NCBI GenBank assembly: GCA_965602795.1
Contig: CBFCZR010000044.1
Coordinates: 1 to 11,763 of the forward strand
Source of the DNA: Bathyarchaeum sp965602795
GTDB taxonomy: Archaea; Thermoproteota; Bathyarchaeia; Bathyarchaeales; Bathyarchaeaceae
Reading direction: 5' to 3'
DNA length: 11,763 bases
The notes below the pieces were generated by a model. That model worked only from the letters and a program-made list of their open reading frames with translations. It searched no databases and was not told the DNA's origin. Position 1 is the stretch's first letter. The number at the start of each line of letters is the position of its first letter. The position numbers were made by a program, and so were the translations under genes. This document shows, in pieces, positions 4,992-11,763 of this stretch.

Positions 4992-5903
4992 CTAGTTGTG
5001 TGCTAGGCCCACAAGCTCTTTTACGTTCCTGAATCCTTTCCTCTGAAGATATGTGTCGATGCCTTTAGCGACAGAACTGAAGACATTCACGTCTTTGAAG
5101 GCGATTGCTGTTCCTATCTGAATCGCGGATGCCCCAGCTAACATGAATTCTATTGCGTCCTGCCAGCTGCTGATTCCGCCGCAGCCTATGACTGGAACAT
5201 CAACCGAGCTGTAGACATCGTATACGCACCTGACGGCGATGGGCTTTATGGCGGGTCCGGACAATCCGCCGAACTTGTTGGCTAATAGAGGTTTACCTGT
5301 TTCGATTTCGACTGCCATAGCCTTAACCGTGTTTATGGCTGTGATTGCGTCTGCCCCAGCTTTTTCGGCAGCTTCGGCAATTTCGCCTATGTTTGCGACG
5401 TTTGGGGTCAACTTCGCAATCACGGGTTTGTCTACTTTTTTCTTTACTTCTCTAACGATTTCCGTCAGCAAGTGTGGGTCGCATCCAATCTCTGCTCCCG
5501 CTTTTTTGACGTGGGGACAGGACACATTCAACTCTATGGCATCTGCACCGATTTCAGCTGCAGTTTCAGCGACTGTGGCGAACTCTTCCGCCGAGTAACC
5601 ATAAATGCTAACAATGGTGGGAACTCCGCTGTTCTTCAGTTGCTTCATTTCCTCTTTGAAGTGGCTGATGCCCGGATTCGGTAGCCCCATGGCGTTGAGT
5701 AATCCGCAATCGACTTGGACAACGGTGGGGTTGGGGTAGCCTGTTCTTTGTTCCAGTCCCATCGACTTGGTTACAACCGCTCCAGCTCCTGCCTCTATCA
5801 CGCTTTTCAAGGATAATCCTGTGTACCCTAGGATTCCAGAGGCGAGCATGGTGGGGTTAGCAAGTTTCAATCCCGCTATCTCAGTGGCAAGGCGATTCTC
5901 CAT
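4992..5903 (-). CDS. pyrD: Dihydroorotate dehydrogenase B, catalytic subunit
   Basis: The 303-residue FMN-binding (beta/alpha)8-barrel oxidises dihydroorotate to orotate, the fourth step of UMP synthesis. Seen in the sequence: TKS with K46, the LNAMGLPNPG substrate/FMN loop (69-78), NVSCP with C129 as catalytic base, which marks class 1 (serine would mark class 2), K164 in AKLTPN, INT (190-192), and the FMN-phosphate loops IGCGGISS (239-246) and GTA (264-266). The pyrK neighbour makes it class 1B, using NAD+. The frame is open to 5978, but the ATG at 5903 has AGAGGA (5911-5916) seven bases upstream and matches the usual family start MENRLATEIAG, so the 25-residue extension is rejected. It is divergent from nop5 across a 92-base gap. 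Confidence 0.95.
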   Translation of the reverse strand: MENRLATEIAGLKLANPTMLASGILGYTGLSLKSVIEAGAGAVVTKSMGLEQRTGYPNPTVVQVDCGLLNAMGLPNPGISHFKEEMKQLKNSGVPTIVSIYGYSAEEFATVAETAAEIGADAIELNVSCPHVKKAGAEIGCDPHLLTEIVREVKKKVDKPVIAKLTPNVANIGEIAEAAEKAGADAITAINTVKAMAVEIETGKPLLANKFGGLSGPAIKPIAVRCVYDVYSSVDVPVIGCGGISSWQDAIEFMLAGASAIQIGTAIAFKDVNVFSSVAKGIDTYLQRKGFRNVKELVGLAHN

Positions 5904-5938
5904 TTTCGGGTCCTCTTTGTAGTAAAAGTTATCCATTG

Positions 5939-5950
5939 CCAAGATAAAGG
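5939..5950 (-). promoter_or_regulatory. TATA-like box of pyrD in the pyrD-nop5 divergent gap
   Basis: The minus strand reads CCTTTATCTTGG, predicting a start near 5919 and a leader of about 16 bases holding the AGAGGA ribosome-binding site (5911-5916). The gap must also contain the nop5 promoter, for which I see only weak candidates (around 5921-5934). Confidence 0.4.
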
Positions 5951-5995
5951 TTAGGACACATACTCTAACATGAGTCAATAACGGATGGAAAAGTT

Positions 5996-7219
5996 ATGAA
6001 AGCTACAATAGTGGAATCTGTAATCGGAGTTTTCGGTTTCGACCAAGACAACGAACTTGTTGAAAAGGTCTTCTTCCCCAAAGACCCGCAGAAAACGGCG
6101 GAAAGACTACAAAAGATAGAGAAGGGAACCGTAATCAAGGAAATCTCAAGTTTGCTTGATAAGCTGCGGGCTAAAGGTTACACAAATTTCGTTTTTGAGA
6201 ATCAGGAAATGGCTAGAAACGCCCGGAAAAAACTGAACATAGAAACGACCTCAACATCGTCGTCAGAGGCGGGTAAACGGCTTCGCGAAAACTTGGAACA
6301 ATTTGCCCTAGACCTAAAATTTGTGGAGAAGCCGGAGCAGCTTCGTGCGCAGGTTCACAATGTTTCAATTGAGCTTGCAAAGATGAAGGTGAAGACAACC
6401 GTTGAAAAGCGGGATTTGCTGGTTGCTCAGGCAGTCCAAACAGTTGATGACTTGGATAAATCGTTGAATGTTTTCATGAGCAGGGTGCGAGAGTGGTTCG
6501 GACTACACTATCCAGAGTTGGATAGGCTGGTTGACAAACATGAAACATATGCTCGTCTAGTGGTCAACTTGGGAACAAGAGAAAACTTCACTGCTGACAA
6601 CCTAGAGAAAGAAGGACTGCCAAAAGCTAAATCTCGAGGAATAGCTAAGGTGGCTGCGGCTTCTATGGGCGCCGATTTGGCTGATGAAGACCTAAGTCAG
6701 ATTCAGGACATGTGCAGAAGCGTCCTTGGGCTTTATGGGGTGCGCCAATCGCTAGAAAAGTACGTGGACACAGTTATGGAGGAGATTGCACCCAACCTCA
6801 AAGAGGTAGGCGGTTCGCTTTTGGGGGCTCGCTTGTTAGCTCTTGCCGGAGGACTGATGAACTTGGCTAAACTGCCGGCAAGCACAATTCAGATTTTGGG
6901 GGCTGAGAAAGCGCTGTTTAGGTCGTTGAAGACCAAGGCGCGTCCTCCTAAGCATGGGATAATCTTTCAGCATCCCCTTATTCACGATGCGAAACGTTGG
7001 CAACGTGGGAAGATTGCGCGGGCGTTGGCTGGAAAATTGAGTATAGCCGCTCGAGTTGACGCTTTCAAGGGTGACTATGCTGGAGATGACTTGAAAGCCA
7101 ACGTGGATAAGAGGGTTGAGGAGATCAAGAAGAGGTATGAGAAGCCTCCGTCTCCGTCACCCAAGAAATATGCAGCCAAAAAGCGTCCTCGGAGAAAGAA
7201 ACGTGGCCGTAAACGTTAA
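5996..7219 (+). CDS. nop5: Nop5/Nop56/58-family box C/D sRNP core protein
   Basis: This 407-residue protein bridges L7Ae-bound box C/D guide RNA and fibrillarin in the archaeal 2'-O-methylation complex. The N-terminal domain (1 to about 115) binds fibrillarin; a long coiled-coil (about 115-235) follows, including HYPEL (171-175); the NOP domain (about 240-360) carries the signature GAEKALFRSLKTKARPPKHG (302-321) and continues with IIFQHPLI; and the last 30 residues are a Lys/Arg-rich tail with Pro-Ser-Pro repeats, typical of the family. The start ATG has only a weak GGATGG ahead of it. The tail is encoded over the start of the fibrillarin gene (17-base overlap), so the two partners are made together. 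It is divergent from pyrD. Confidence 0.97.
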   Translation: MKATIVESVIGVFGFDQDNELVEKVFFPKDPQKTAERLQKIEKGTVIKEISSLLDKLRAKGYTNFVFENQEMARNARKKLNIETTSTSSSEAGKRLRENLEQFALDLKFVEKPEQLRAQVHNVSIELAKMKVKTTVEKRDLLVAQAVQTVDDLDKSLNVFMSRVREWFGLHYPELDRLVDKHETYARLVVNLGTRENFTADNLEKEGLPKAKSRGIAKVAAASMGADLADEDLSQIQDMCRSVLGLYGVRQSLEKYVDTVMEEIAPNLKEVGGSLLGARLLALAGGLMNLAKLPASTIQILGAEKALFRSLKTKARPPKHGIIFQHPLIHDAKRWQRGKIARALAGKLSIAARVDAFKGDYAGDDLKANVDKRVEEIKKRYEKPPSPSPKKYAAKKRPRRKKRGRKR

Positions 7220-7895
7220 GCCTCATCCCCGTTTTCCAGAAATTTACTGGGTTACGGTGGAGGATGGAACCCGGAAGTTAGCTACTAAAAACTTTGCTGC
7301 CGGAACCGTGGTTTATGGAGAGCGCTTAGTCAGCTTCAAGGGAGATGAATATCGGCTGTGGGACCCGTACAGAAGCAAGTTCGCGGCTGCCATACTCAAG
7401 GGTTTAGACACTGTTCCCATCAGTGCTGACCATAGGGTGCTGTATCTGGGCGCGGCGTCAGGAACAACCGCAAGCCACATCTCGGATATTGTTGGTGAGG
7501 GCGGTCATGTCCACTGTGTGGAGTTTGCTTCGCGTTCCCTGAGAGAGCTGGTTAACAACGTTTGCGTTTTCCGCTATAACATGTCACCTATTTTGTCGGA
7601 TGCGCGGTTGCCGGAGTCCTATTCGCGGATGGTGGGGCGGGTGGACAACATTTACTGTGACGTGGCTCAGCCTGAGCAGGCTCGGGTTTTGGCGGATAAC
7701 GCTGACGTGTTTCTGGCTGATGGGGGCTGGGTTATGTTGGCGATTAAGGCTCAGAGCATAGATGTGACGAAAGCGCCGTCTGTAGTTTACCAGAAAGAAA
7801 TAAGCATCTTGGAAGCTAGAGGATTCCGAATCAGCCAAGTTGTTGGTCTTGAACCCTACGACAAGGCGCATGCCATGGTAGTCGCCCAGAAGTAG
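7203..7895 (+). CDS. flpA: Fibrillarin-like rRNA/tRNA 2'-O-methyltransferase
   Basis: The 230-residue protein is the SAM-dependent methyltransferase of box C/D sRNPs and methylates ribose 2'-OH groups at guide-specified sites. Visible are the archaeal N-terminal domain (KPHPRFPEIYWV, 6-17) and the catalytic domain: motif I YLGAASGTTASH (81-92), E107 in HCVEFASR, D133 in SDARLP, DVAQPEQA (153-160) with D153, and IKAQSIDVT (181-189) with K182, the last two belonging to the conserved K-D-K-H set together with a PYDKAHA end (218-224, H223). Length is normal for archaeal fibrillarin. The start is GTG at 7203: GGAGA lies eight bases upstream, inside the end of nop5, and the next upstream ATG (7170) would add an unrelated extension. 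The two genes overlap by 17 bases. It converges on the Lrp-type gene. Confidence 0.96.
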   Translation: MAVNVKPHPRFPEIYWVTVEDGTRKLATKNFAAGTVVYGERLVSFKGDEYRLWDPYRSKFAAAILKGLDTVPISADHRVLYLGAASGTTASHISDIVGEGGHVHCVEFASRSLRELVNNVCVFRYNMSPILSDARLPESYSRMVGRVDNIYCDVAQPEQARVLADNADVFLADGGWVMLAIKAQSIDVTKAPSVVYQKEISILEARGFRISQVVGLEPYDKAHAMVVAQK

Positions 7896-8012
7896 CCTAA
7901 CAGAAAAGCCTCAACAACTCCTCTTCTATTCTTTCATTATCTCTTTAGGCATGTTCTAATTCCACTGTTTAGGCGGTAGCTGTTTCGTCTATTCCATCCC
8001 GCCGTTCATTTG

Positions 8013-8042
8013 GTTGGGTTAAACTTTAACTTCTAACCCAAC
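8013..8042. terminator. 9-bp inverted repeat between convergent fibrillarin and Lrp genes
   Basis: GTTGGGTTA (8013-8021) and TAACCCAAC (8034-8042) are perfect inverted repeats around a 12-base loop, and two G-T pairs can extend the stem. The repeat lies three bases after the Lrp stop codon and about 120 bases after fibrillarin. A second palindrome, GTTAAA-C-TTTAAC (8018-8030), overlaps it and would compete for folding. Its position suggests a shared 3'-end structure that limits convergent read-through, although archaeal termination usually relies on oligo-T and not on hairpins. Confidence 0.45.
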
Positions 8043-8045
8043 TGG

Positions 8046-9032
8046 CTAAAAGGTTGACATGTTACTTCCGGGAACGGGCAGTGGATAAGTTATTTTTTGC
8101 ACTACTGTGTTTATTTTTCTGATGCCTGATATAGCGGCGATTTCATCTTGAATAGCGATAAACTGTTCAATATTTGTTATCAGCGCAAATAAGCACACGT
8201 CATAAGAACCACTTGTTTTAATAATTTTTTCAAGGTCTGGAATTTTGGCGAGAGTTTCTATTATGTCAGATAGGTTTTGTTGAGAGACAAATTCTAACCT
8301 GAAATAAGCTAGAGCATAGTATCCTAGTTTTATCGGATCAATTTGAATTGTTGCTTTAATTGTGCCATTTTGTTTAAGTTTTCTAAATCTTCTAGATACG
8401 GTATCGGTTGAAATTTTTAATTCCTTGGCGATTTTTCTAAAAGATTGGCGACCATTTGGGATCAGTTTTTCAATTATCTGTAGGTCTATCTCGTCTATTT
8501 TGTCCGTAGTTTTTCCAGTGTTGTTGTTTGCCTGTATTTTTGTGTCAGTTTTGCCTGATGTTTTATTGGTAGACAAAACAGTCAAGTGTTCTATAGTGTT
8601 TCTTATTCCTGTCCACACTTCTGTTCTTACACTTATGACTGATGGCAGTTTCTTTATTGATTGGTTAACACGATCCAATTCCTCATTGTTCTTCAATGTT
8701 GCCACCACCCAAAGGTCTGAACCAGTGTTTAAAGGTGTGACAGAATAAACGTTAGGGATTTTGAGTATGCTTCTTAAGATTTGGTCCTGTTTCTGTGGTT
8801 GAACGTTAACAAAAAGACTTACCATTGTATTGTAGCCTAGATTTGCGTACTTTAGCTTAATAGTGGATCCAGCAATTATCCCTTCAGTCTTCATTTTCTT
8901 GTAGTGCTGCCAAATAATGTTTTTTGATACGCCAGCCTCTTCTGCGATTTTGGTGAAATTTTTGCGACCATCTTTCAGCAAATCTTTCAGAATCTTTGCG
9001 TCAATTTCATCGAGTTTTTTCGTTGAACTCAA
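8046..9032 (-). CDS. Fused double Lrp/AsnC-family transcriptional regulator
   Basis: The 328-residue protein has two complete Lrp/AsnC units in one chain, each normally about 150 residues. Unit 1: winged HTH (7-55, DEIDAKILKDLLKDGRKNF...) and a RAM effector/oligomerisation domain (about 65-145). A polar Thr/Lys/Asn-rich linker (152-177) follows. Unit 2: HTH (179-226, DEIDLQIIEKLIPNGRQSF...) and RAM (about 236-315, with GSYDVCLFALI). The single chain would mimic an Lrp dimer. The frame is open to a GTG at 9065, but the TATA box at 9077-9087 would put the transcript start below that codon; TTG at 9032, with GGAG eight bases upstream (9041-9044), fits well. The divergent neighbour is the large surface-protein gene, a likely target. 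The effector (often an amino acid in the family) cannot be read from sequence. Confidence 0.93.
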   Translation of the reverse strand: MSSTKKLDEIDAKILKDLLKDGRKNFTKIAEEAGVSKNIIWQHYKKMKTEGIIAGSTIKLKYANLGYNTMVSLFVNVQPQKQDQILRSILKIPNVYSVTPLNTGSDLWVVATLKNNEELDRVNQSIKKLPSVISVRTEVWTGIRNTIEHLTVLSTNKTSGKTDTKIQANNNTGKTTDKIDEIDLQIIEKLIPNGRQSFRKIAKELKISTDTVSRRFRKLKQNGTIKATIQIDPIKLGYYALAYFRLEFVSQQNLSDIIETLAKIPDLEKIIKTSGSYDVCLFALITNIEQFIAIQDEIAAISGIRKINTVVQKITYPLPVPGSNMSTF

Positions 9033-9076
9033 CTGTTTTTCTCCTAGCTCCAAATTGTGAATCACTTACGCTAGCT

Positions 9077-9087
9077 CATTTATATGC
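9077..9087 (-). promoter_or_regulatory. TATA box of the double-Lrp gene
   Basis: The minus strand reads GCATATAAATG, predicting a start near 9056 and a leader of about 24 bases containing the GGAG at 9041-9044. This position is the main reason to choose the TTG start at 9032. Confidence 0.55.
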
Positions 9088-9100
9088 TTTCAGTCTTTTC

Positions 9101-9110
9101 ACGATTATCG
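9101..9110. promoter_or_regulatory. Candidate Lrp-type operator (ACGATTATCG)
   Basis: CGAT-T-ATCG (9102-9110) is a small perfect palindrome. With the preceding A it differs at one position from the ACGATTTTCG core of the operator I recall for the Lrp-type activators Ptr1/Ptr2 of Methanocaldococcus. It lies about 25 bases upstream of the double-Lrp TATA box and about 50 upstream of the TATA candidate of the divergent surface-protein gene. The flanking bases do not extend the symmetry, so chance remains possible. Confidence 0.4.
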
Positions 9111-9150
9111 GACAATACCGTATTTTTTTAGTAAATTTATGTTACTTTGT

Positions 9151-9160
9151 TTTAAAATAA
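9151..9160 (+). promoter_or_regulatory. TATA-like box of the surface-protein gene
   Basis: TTTAAAATAA in an A/T-rich stretch predicts a start near 9180 and a leader of some 55 bases. A second candidate, GTTAAATAG (about 9178-9186), would give a shorter leader. Both precede the strong GGAG Shine-Dalgarno at 9226-9229. Confidence 0.35.
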
Positions 9161-9236
9161 GTGGTTTCCTCGTAAATGTTAAATAGACAGAGCTGTAAAA
9201 GCACTAATTTGTTAAAGTTAAAAAAGGAGAAAACAA

Positions 9237-11763
9237 ATGAAAACATCAAAAAATAAATCTAAACTATCAACTATTGCTTTAATTCTACTATTAACTATAT
9301 CCGCTATTCTTATTGCTTTACCCGGTGCTAACGCTCAGGAAAGTGTGTATCCCTATCCCTACATTAATGCTGTACCTAATCCAGTAACAGTTAATACGCC
9401 AACGCTGTTCCATGTGGGGAGCATGTATCCTACACCCATGGCAATGTCCGGCTGGTCTGACTTAACAGTTGAAGTCACATTGCCCAACGGAGAAACCGAA
9501 ATTCTGGGTCCAGTTGACACAGACAAAACAGGTGGAACAGGCGTTCCATATACACCCCCAATGGTTGGAACATATAAGGCGAGAACACATTTCCCTGAAC
9601 AGGTTAAAACGGCAGCTGATAGCTACACTGGACCGGCAGGCACGATTATTGAAGACTCTTACAGTGACTGGCTCACCCTTGAGGTCATAGAGGAACCAAT
9701 ACCCTACTACCCCGGGCATTCACTTCCAGAAGAATATTGGACGCGTCCCATAGATGGGCAGATTCGGGAATGGTACTCGATTGCAGCAAACTGGCTAGAA
9801 TATTCCCCTCCAACCTCTACTAGTCCTACCTCAATGAATGCACCTTACAATGACTACGCACCAGAAAGCGCACATATACTGTTCAGAAAACCGCTGACCA
9901 TGGGAGGCCTCGCTGGAGGAACAATGGGTGAACACGGCTTTGAACAGGGAGACGCATACGTAGGCAAATTCGGCGGTGGCGGAATGTTCGGCTCAGCTGG
10001 ACCAGTAATCATCGGCGGAATAATCTTCTACAATCAATTTGAATCAAACGGAGGCAGCGATGTCGAGCAGTGGGTTAATGCAGTAGATCTGCATACTGGA
10101 GAAATGCTGTGGAGTAAACCCCTTACAACCCCAGACGGAGCTGTTCATAGGCTAGCATTTGGTCAAACATTCTATTGGGACTCGTATAACTATCATGGCG
10201 TCTTCGATTTCCTATGGGCAACTGAAGGCGGCGGATTCTTTGGAGGATCACAAACTTGGCACGCCTTTGACCCCTTCAGTGGACGATGGGTCTGCACCTA
10301 CGAAAACATGCCCAGCGGCACCAAATTCCAAGGACCGAAAGGTGAAATCTTCATCTACAGTGTAAACAAGAATTCAGGTACAATAAGTCTGTGGAATTCA
10401 AGTAGAGTAATCTCTAGCGAGGGAAGTTTTGATCCGCAAGGTGTGGTAGCTGATGCCTCAAGAGGAATTGAATGGACTGCGACCGTGCCTGAATTACCCG
10501 ACTTGCCTGGAAGTGTCTACAAAGTTCGTGACGGAATAATCCTTGGAACAGACTTTTCACGCGGCAATGTCGCACCTGACCCAGCCAACATTTGGGTTAT
10601 AGCTGTCGACAACATGGAGGGCTACGCAGAACTATTGGCGCATGAAACTTGGTCTCCACCAGTGCCACAAATTTCTGTCGAAGACGTGAGCGTAGAGGAA
10701 GACCTATTCATAATATCTACCAAAGAGGCTAGAACAACCTACGGCTTCCGCCTCAGCACAGCCAAACAAATATGGGGTCCAACTCCATCGAGACACTATA
10801 CAGATAACTGGGGCCACTCATCAGGTAACAGCTGGGACATAATCGCCAGCGGCTACGGCAAAGTAATAGCAGGAAACTATGGCGGAACAGTATGGTGCTA
10901 TAACGCTGAAACAGGTGCCGTGGAGTGGACATTCAATATAACCGACCCCTACACCGAGATTCTACACAACAACAGATGGCGTTTCAGGCCTTCGTTTGTT
11001 GCCGATGGAAAACTGTACATCGAAAACACTGAACATAACCCCCGAGACCCTCAACCACGTGGTGCACCAATCATCTGCCTCAACTTAACTAACGGAGAGG
11101 AAATTTGGCGATTACCCTATCGTCAAGGCGAATGGAGCTCTACAATGATTATCGGAGACAGCATAATAGTAGCACAGAACACATATGACCAGCACATCTA
11201 TGCCATAGGCAGGGGTGCAAGCGCCACCACTGTTGAAGCACCGCTGACGGCTATAACGAAGGGAACAAGCGTCATGATTCGAGGCACGGTAATGGATGTT
11301 TCTCCGGGCACAGAAGACCCAAAAATAGCACTCAGATTCCCAAATGGAGTTCCAGCCATATCTGATGACGACATGGAGGATTGGATGCTGCACGTGTATA
11401 ACCAGTTTGAATGCCCCGCTGAGGTTGAAGGCGTTAACGTTACTTTGCATATTCAAGACCCTCATGGCGACTGGTACTCAGCTAATGCTACAAGCGATAG
11501 AAATGGAGTGTTCAGTCACATGTGGTCTCCAGAAATTGTCGGCGAATACCATGTTACTGCATTATTTGAAGGCTCAAAGTCCTATTATGCTTCACAGGCA
11601 ACAACTACGTTTGGTGTAGACGAAGCGGCAGCAGCAGCGGACGTTCCCAGTGCAGAAGAGATTGCAGATACAACCGTAAACCAACTGCCAGAAATACCCG
11701 CATACCTAACAATAGACATAGTAATCCTGATAATCGCAGCAATCGGCGTAGTCATAGGCCTAA
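9237..11763 (+). CDS. Secreted PQQ-like beta-propeller / Ig-like surface protein (runs off the right edge)
   Basis: The frame stays open for 842 codons from the ATG at 9237 to the window end. GGAG (9226-9229) lies seven bases before the ATG. A signal peptide is clear: a Lys-rich start, a hydrophobic core (10-28) and a probable cut after A-N-A (33). Then come a beta-rich Ig-like part (about 38-155); a conserved-looking YWTRP...REWY segment (about 168-181); a PQQ-quinoprotein-type propeller, with blade ends AVDLHTGEMLW (about 283), WCYNAETGAVEW (about 553) and CLNLTNGEEIWRL (about 614); a C-terminal Ig-like domain (about 668-790, APLTAITKGTSV to VTALFEGS); an Ala/Glu linker; and a terminal hydrophobic helix (about 823-842) that should anchor it in the membrane. 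Several N-x-S/T sequons suit a glycosylated exterior. The family is abundant in Bathyarchaeia-like genomes; enzyme activity and true quinone binding are unproven. Only the last few residues should be missing. Confidence 0.9.
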   Translation, partial: MKTSKNKSKLSTIALILLLTISAILIALPGANAQESVYPYPYINAVPNPVTVNTPTLFHVGSMYPTPMAMSGWSDLTVEVTLPNGETEILGPVDTDKTGGTGVPYTPPMVGTYKARTHFPEQVKTAADSYTGPAGTIIEDSYSDWLTLEVIEEPIPYYPGHSLPEEYWTRPIDGQIREWYSIAANWLEYSPPTSTSPTSMNAPYNDYAPESAHILFRKPLTMGGLAGGTMGEHGFEQGDAYVGKFGGGGMFGSAGPVIIGGIIFYNQFESNGGSDVEQWVNAVDLHTGEMLWSKPLTTPDGAVHRLAFGQTFYWDSYNYHGVFDFLWATEGGGFFGGSQTWHAFDPFSGRWVCTYENMPSGTKFQGPKGEIFIYSVNKNSGTISLWNSSRVISSEGSFDPQGVVADASRGIEWTATVPELPDLPGSVYKVRDGIILGTDFSRGNVAPDPANIWVIAVDNMEGYAELLAHETWSPPVPQISVEDVSVEEDLFIISTKEARTTYGFRLSTAKQIWGPTPSRHYTDNWGHSSGNSWDIIASGYGKVIAGNYGGTVWCYNAETGAVEWTFNITDPYTEILHNNRWRFRPSFVADGKLYIENTEHNPRDPQPRGAPIICLNLTNGEEIWRLPYRQGEWSSTMIIGDSIIVAQNTYDQHIYAIGRGASATTVEAPLTAITKGTSVMIRGTVMDVSPGTEDPKIALRFPNGVPAISDDDMEDWMLHVYNQFECPAEVEGVNVTLHIQDPHGDWYSANATSDRNGVFSHMWSPEIVGEYHVTALFEGSKSYYASQATTTFGVDEAAAAADVPSAEEIADTTVNQLPEIPAYLTIDIVILIIAAIGVVIGL

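Noticed and set aside
4900..5010. A complete tRNA gene around the T-arm-like sequence
   Set aside because: No matching acceptor, D or anticodon arm can be built on the minus strand; the upstream bases encode the end of PyrD.
5904..5978. N-terminal extension of pyrD up to an upstream in-frame ATG
   Set aside because: The ATG at 5903 has AGAGGA at ideal spacing and matches the normal family start; the extension also overlaps the TATA-like box.
1..11763. CRISPR array, insertion sequence or integrase
   Set aside because: I found no regularly spaced repeats, no terminal inverted repeats flanking a transposase-like frame and no recombinase motif; the Cas2-like protein alone does not imply a CRISPR locus.

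Overview
The window looks like a chromosomal segment of an uncultivated archaeon. Two features make the domain clear: an adjacent Nop5/Nop56 - fibrillarin pair (the protein core of the box C/D 2'-O-methylation machinery), and TATA-like boxes about 25 bases ahead of likely transcript starts. An archaeal Mtq2/HemK2-type methyltransferase and Lrp-family regulators fit as well. Moderate GC and a large secreted PQQ-propeller protein with a 'YWTRP...REWY' segment and a C-terminal Ig-like domain recall the Bathyarchaeia (Thermoproteota). That lineage call is inference from family resemblance and was not computed.

Layout. (1) 1-325: start of a minus-strand gene that leaves the window on the left (only its first four codons are seen, behind a perfect Shine-Dalgarno), then AT-rich non-coding DNA with inverted and direct repeats. 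(2) 326-2084, minus strand: an orphan HExxH zincin-like protein, a protein with two Cas2/ChrB-like ferredoxin-type segments, and a small GIY-YIG nuclease-like protein, each with its own TATA candidate. (3) 2287-3374, plus strand: an 82-residue winged-helix regulator with a 13-bp palindrome just upstream of its promoter, a CxxC protein with a NifU-like layout, and a possible 61-residue two-helix membrane protein. (4) 5903-3391, minus strand: pyrD, pyrK and an Mtq2-type methyltransferase. Together PyrD and PyrK would form the NAD-linked class 1B dihydroorotate dehydrogenase of pyrimidine synthesis. pyrK seems to have a promoter of its own. (5) 5996-7895, plus strand: nop5 and fibrillarin, overlapping by 17 bases and presumably translationally coupled. 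(6) 8046-9032, minus strand: a fused double Lrp/AsnC regulator whose 3' end meets that of fibrillarin across a 9-bp inverted repeat. (7) 9237 to the right edge, plus strand: a very large exported PQQ-propeller/Ig-like surface protein, divergent from the Lrp gene. The shared intergenic region carries a Ptr2-like palindrome.

Most of the window is housekeeping. The less explained parts are the tandem Cas2/ChrB-like protein with its zincin and GIY-YIG neighbours, the CxxC protein beside the winged-helix gene, the double Lrp with its divergent surface-protein target, and several non-coding palindromes. I see no CRISPR array, rRNA, complete tRNA, insertion sequence or integrase.
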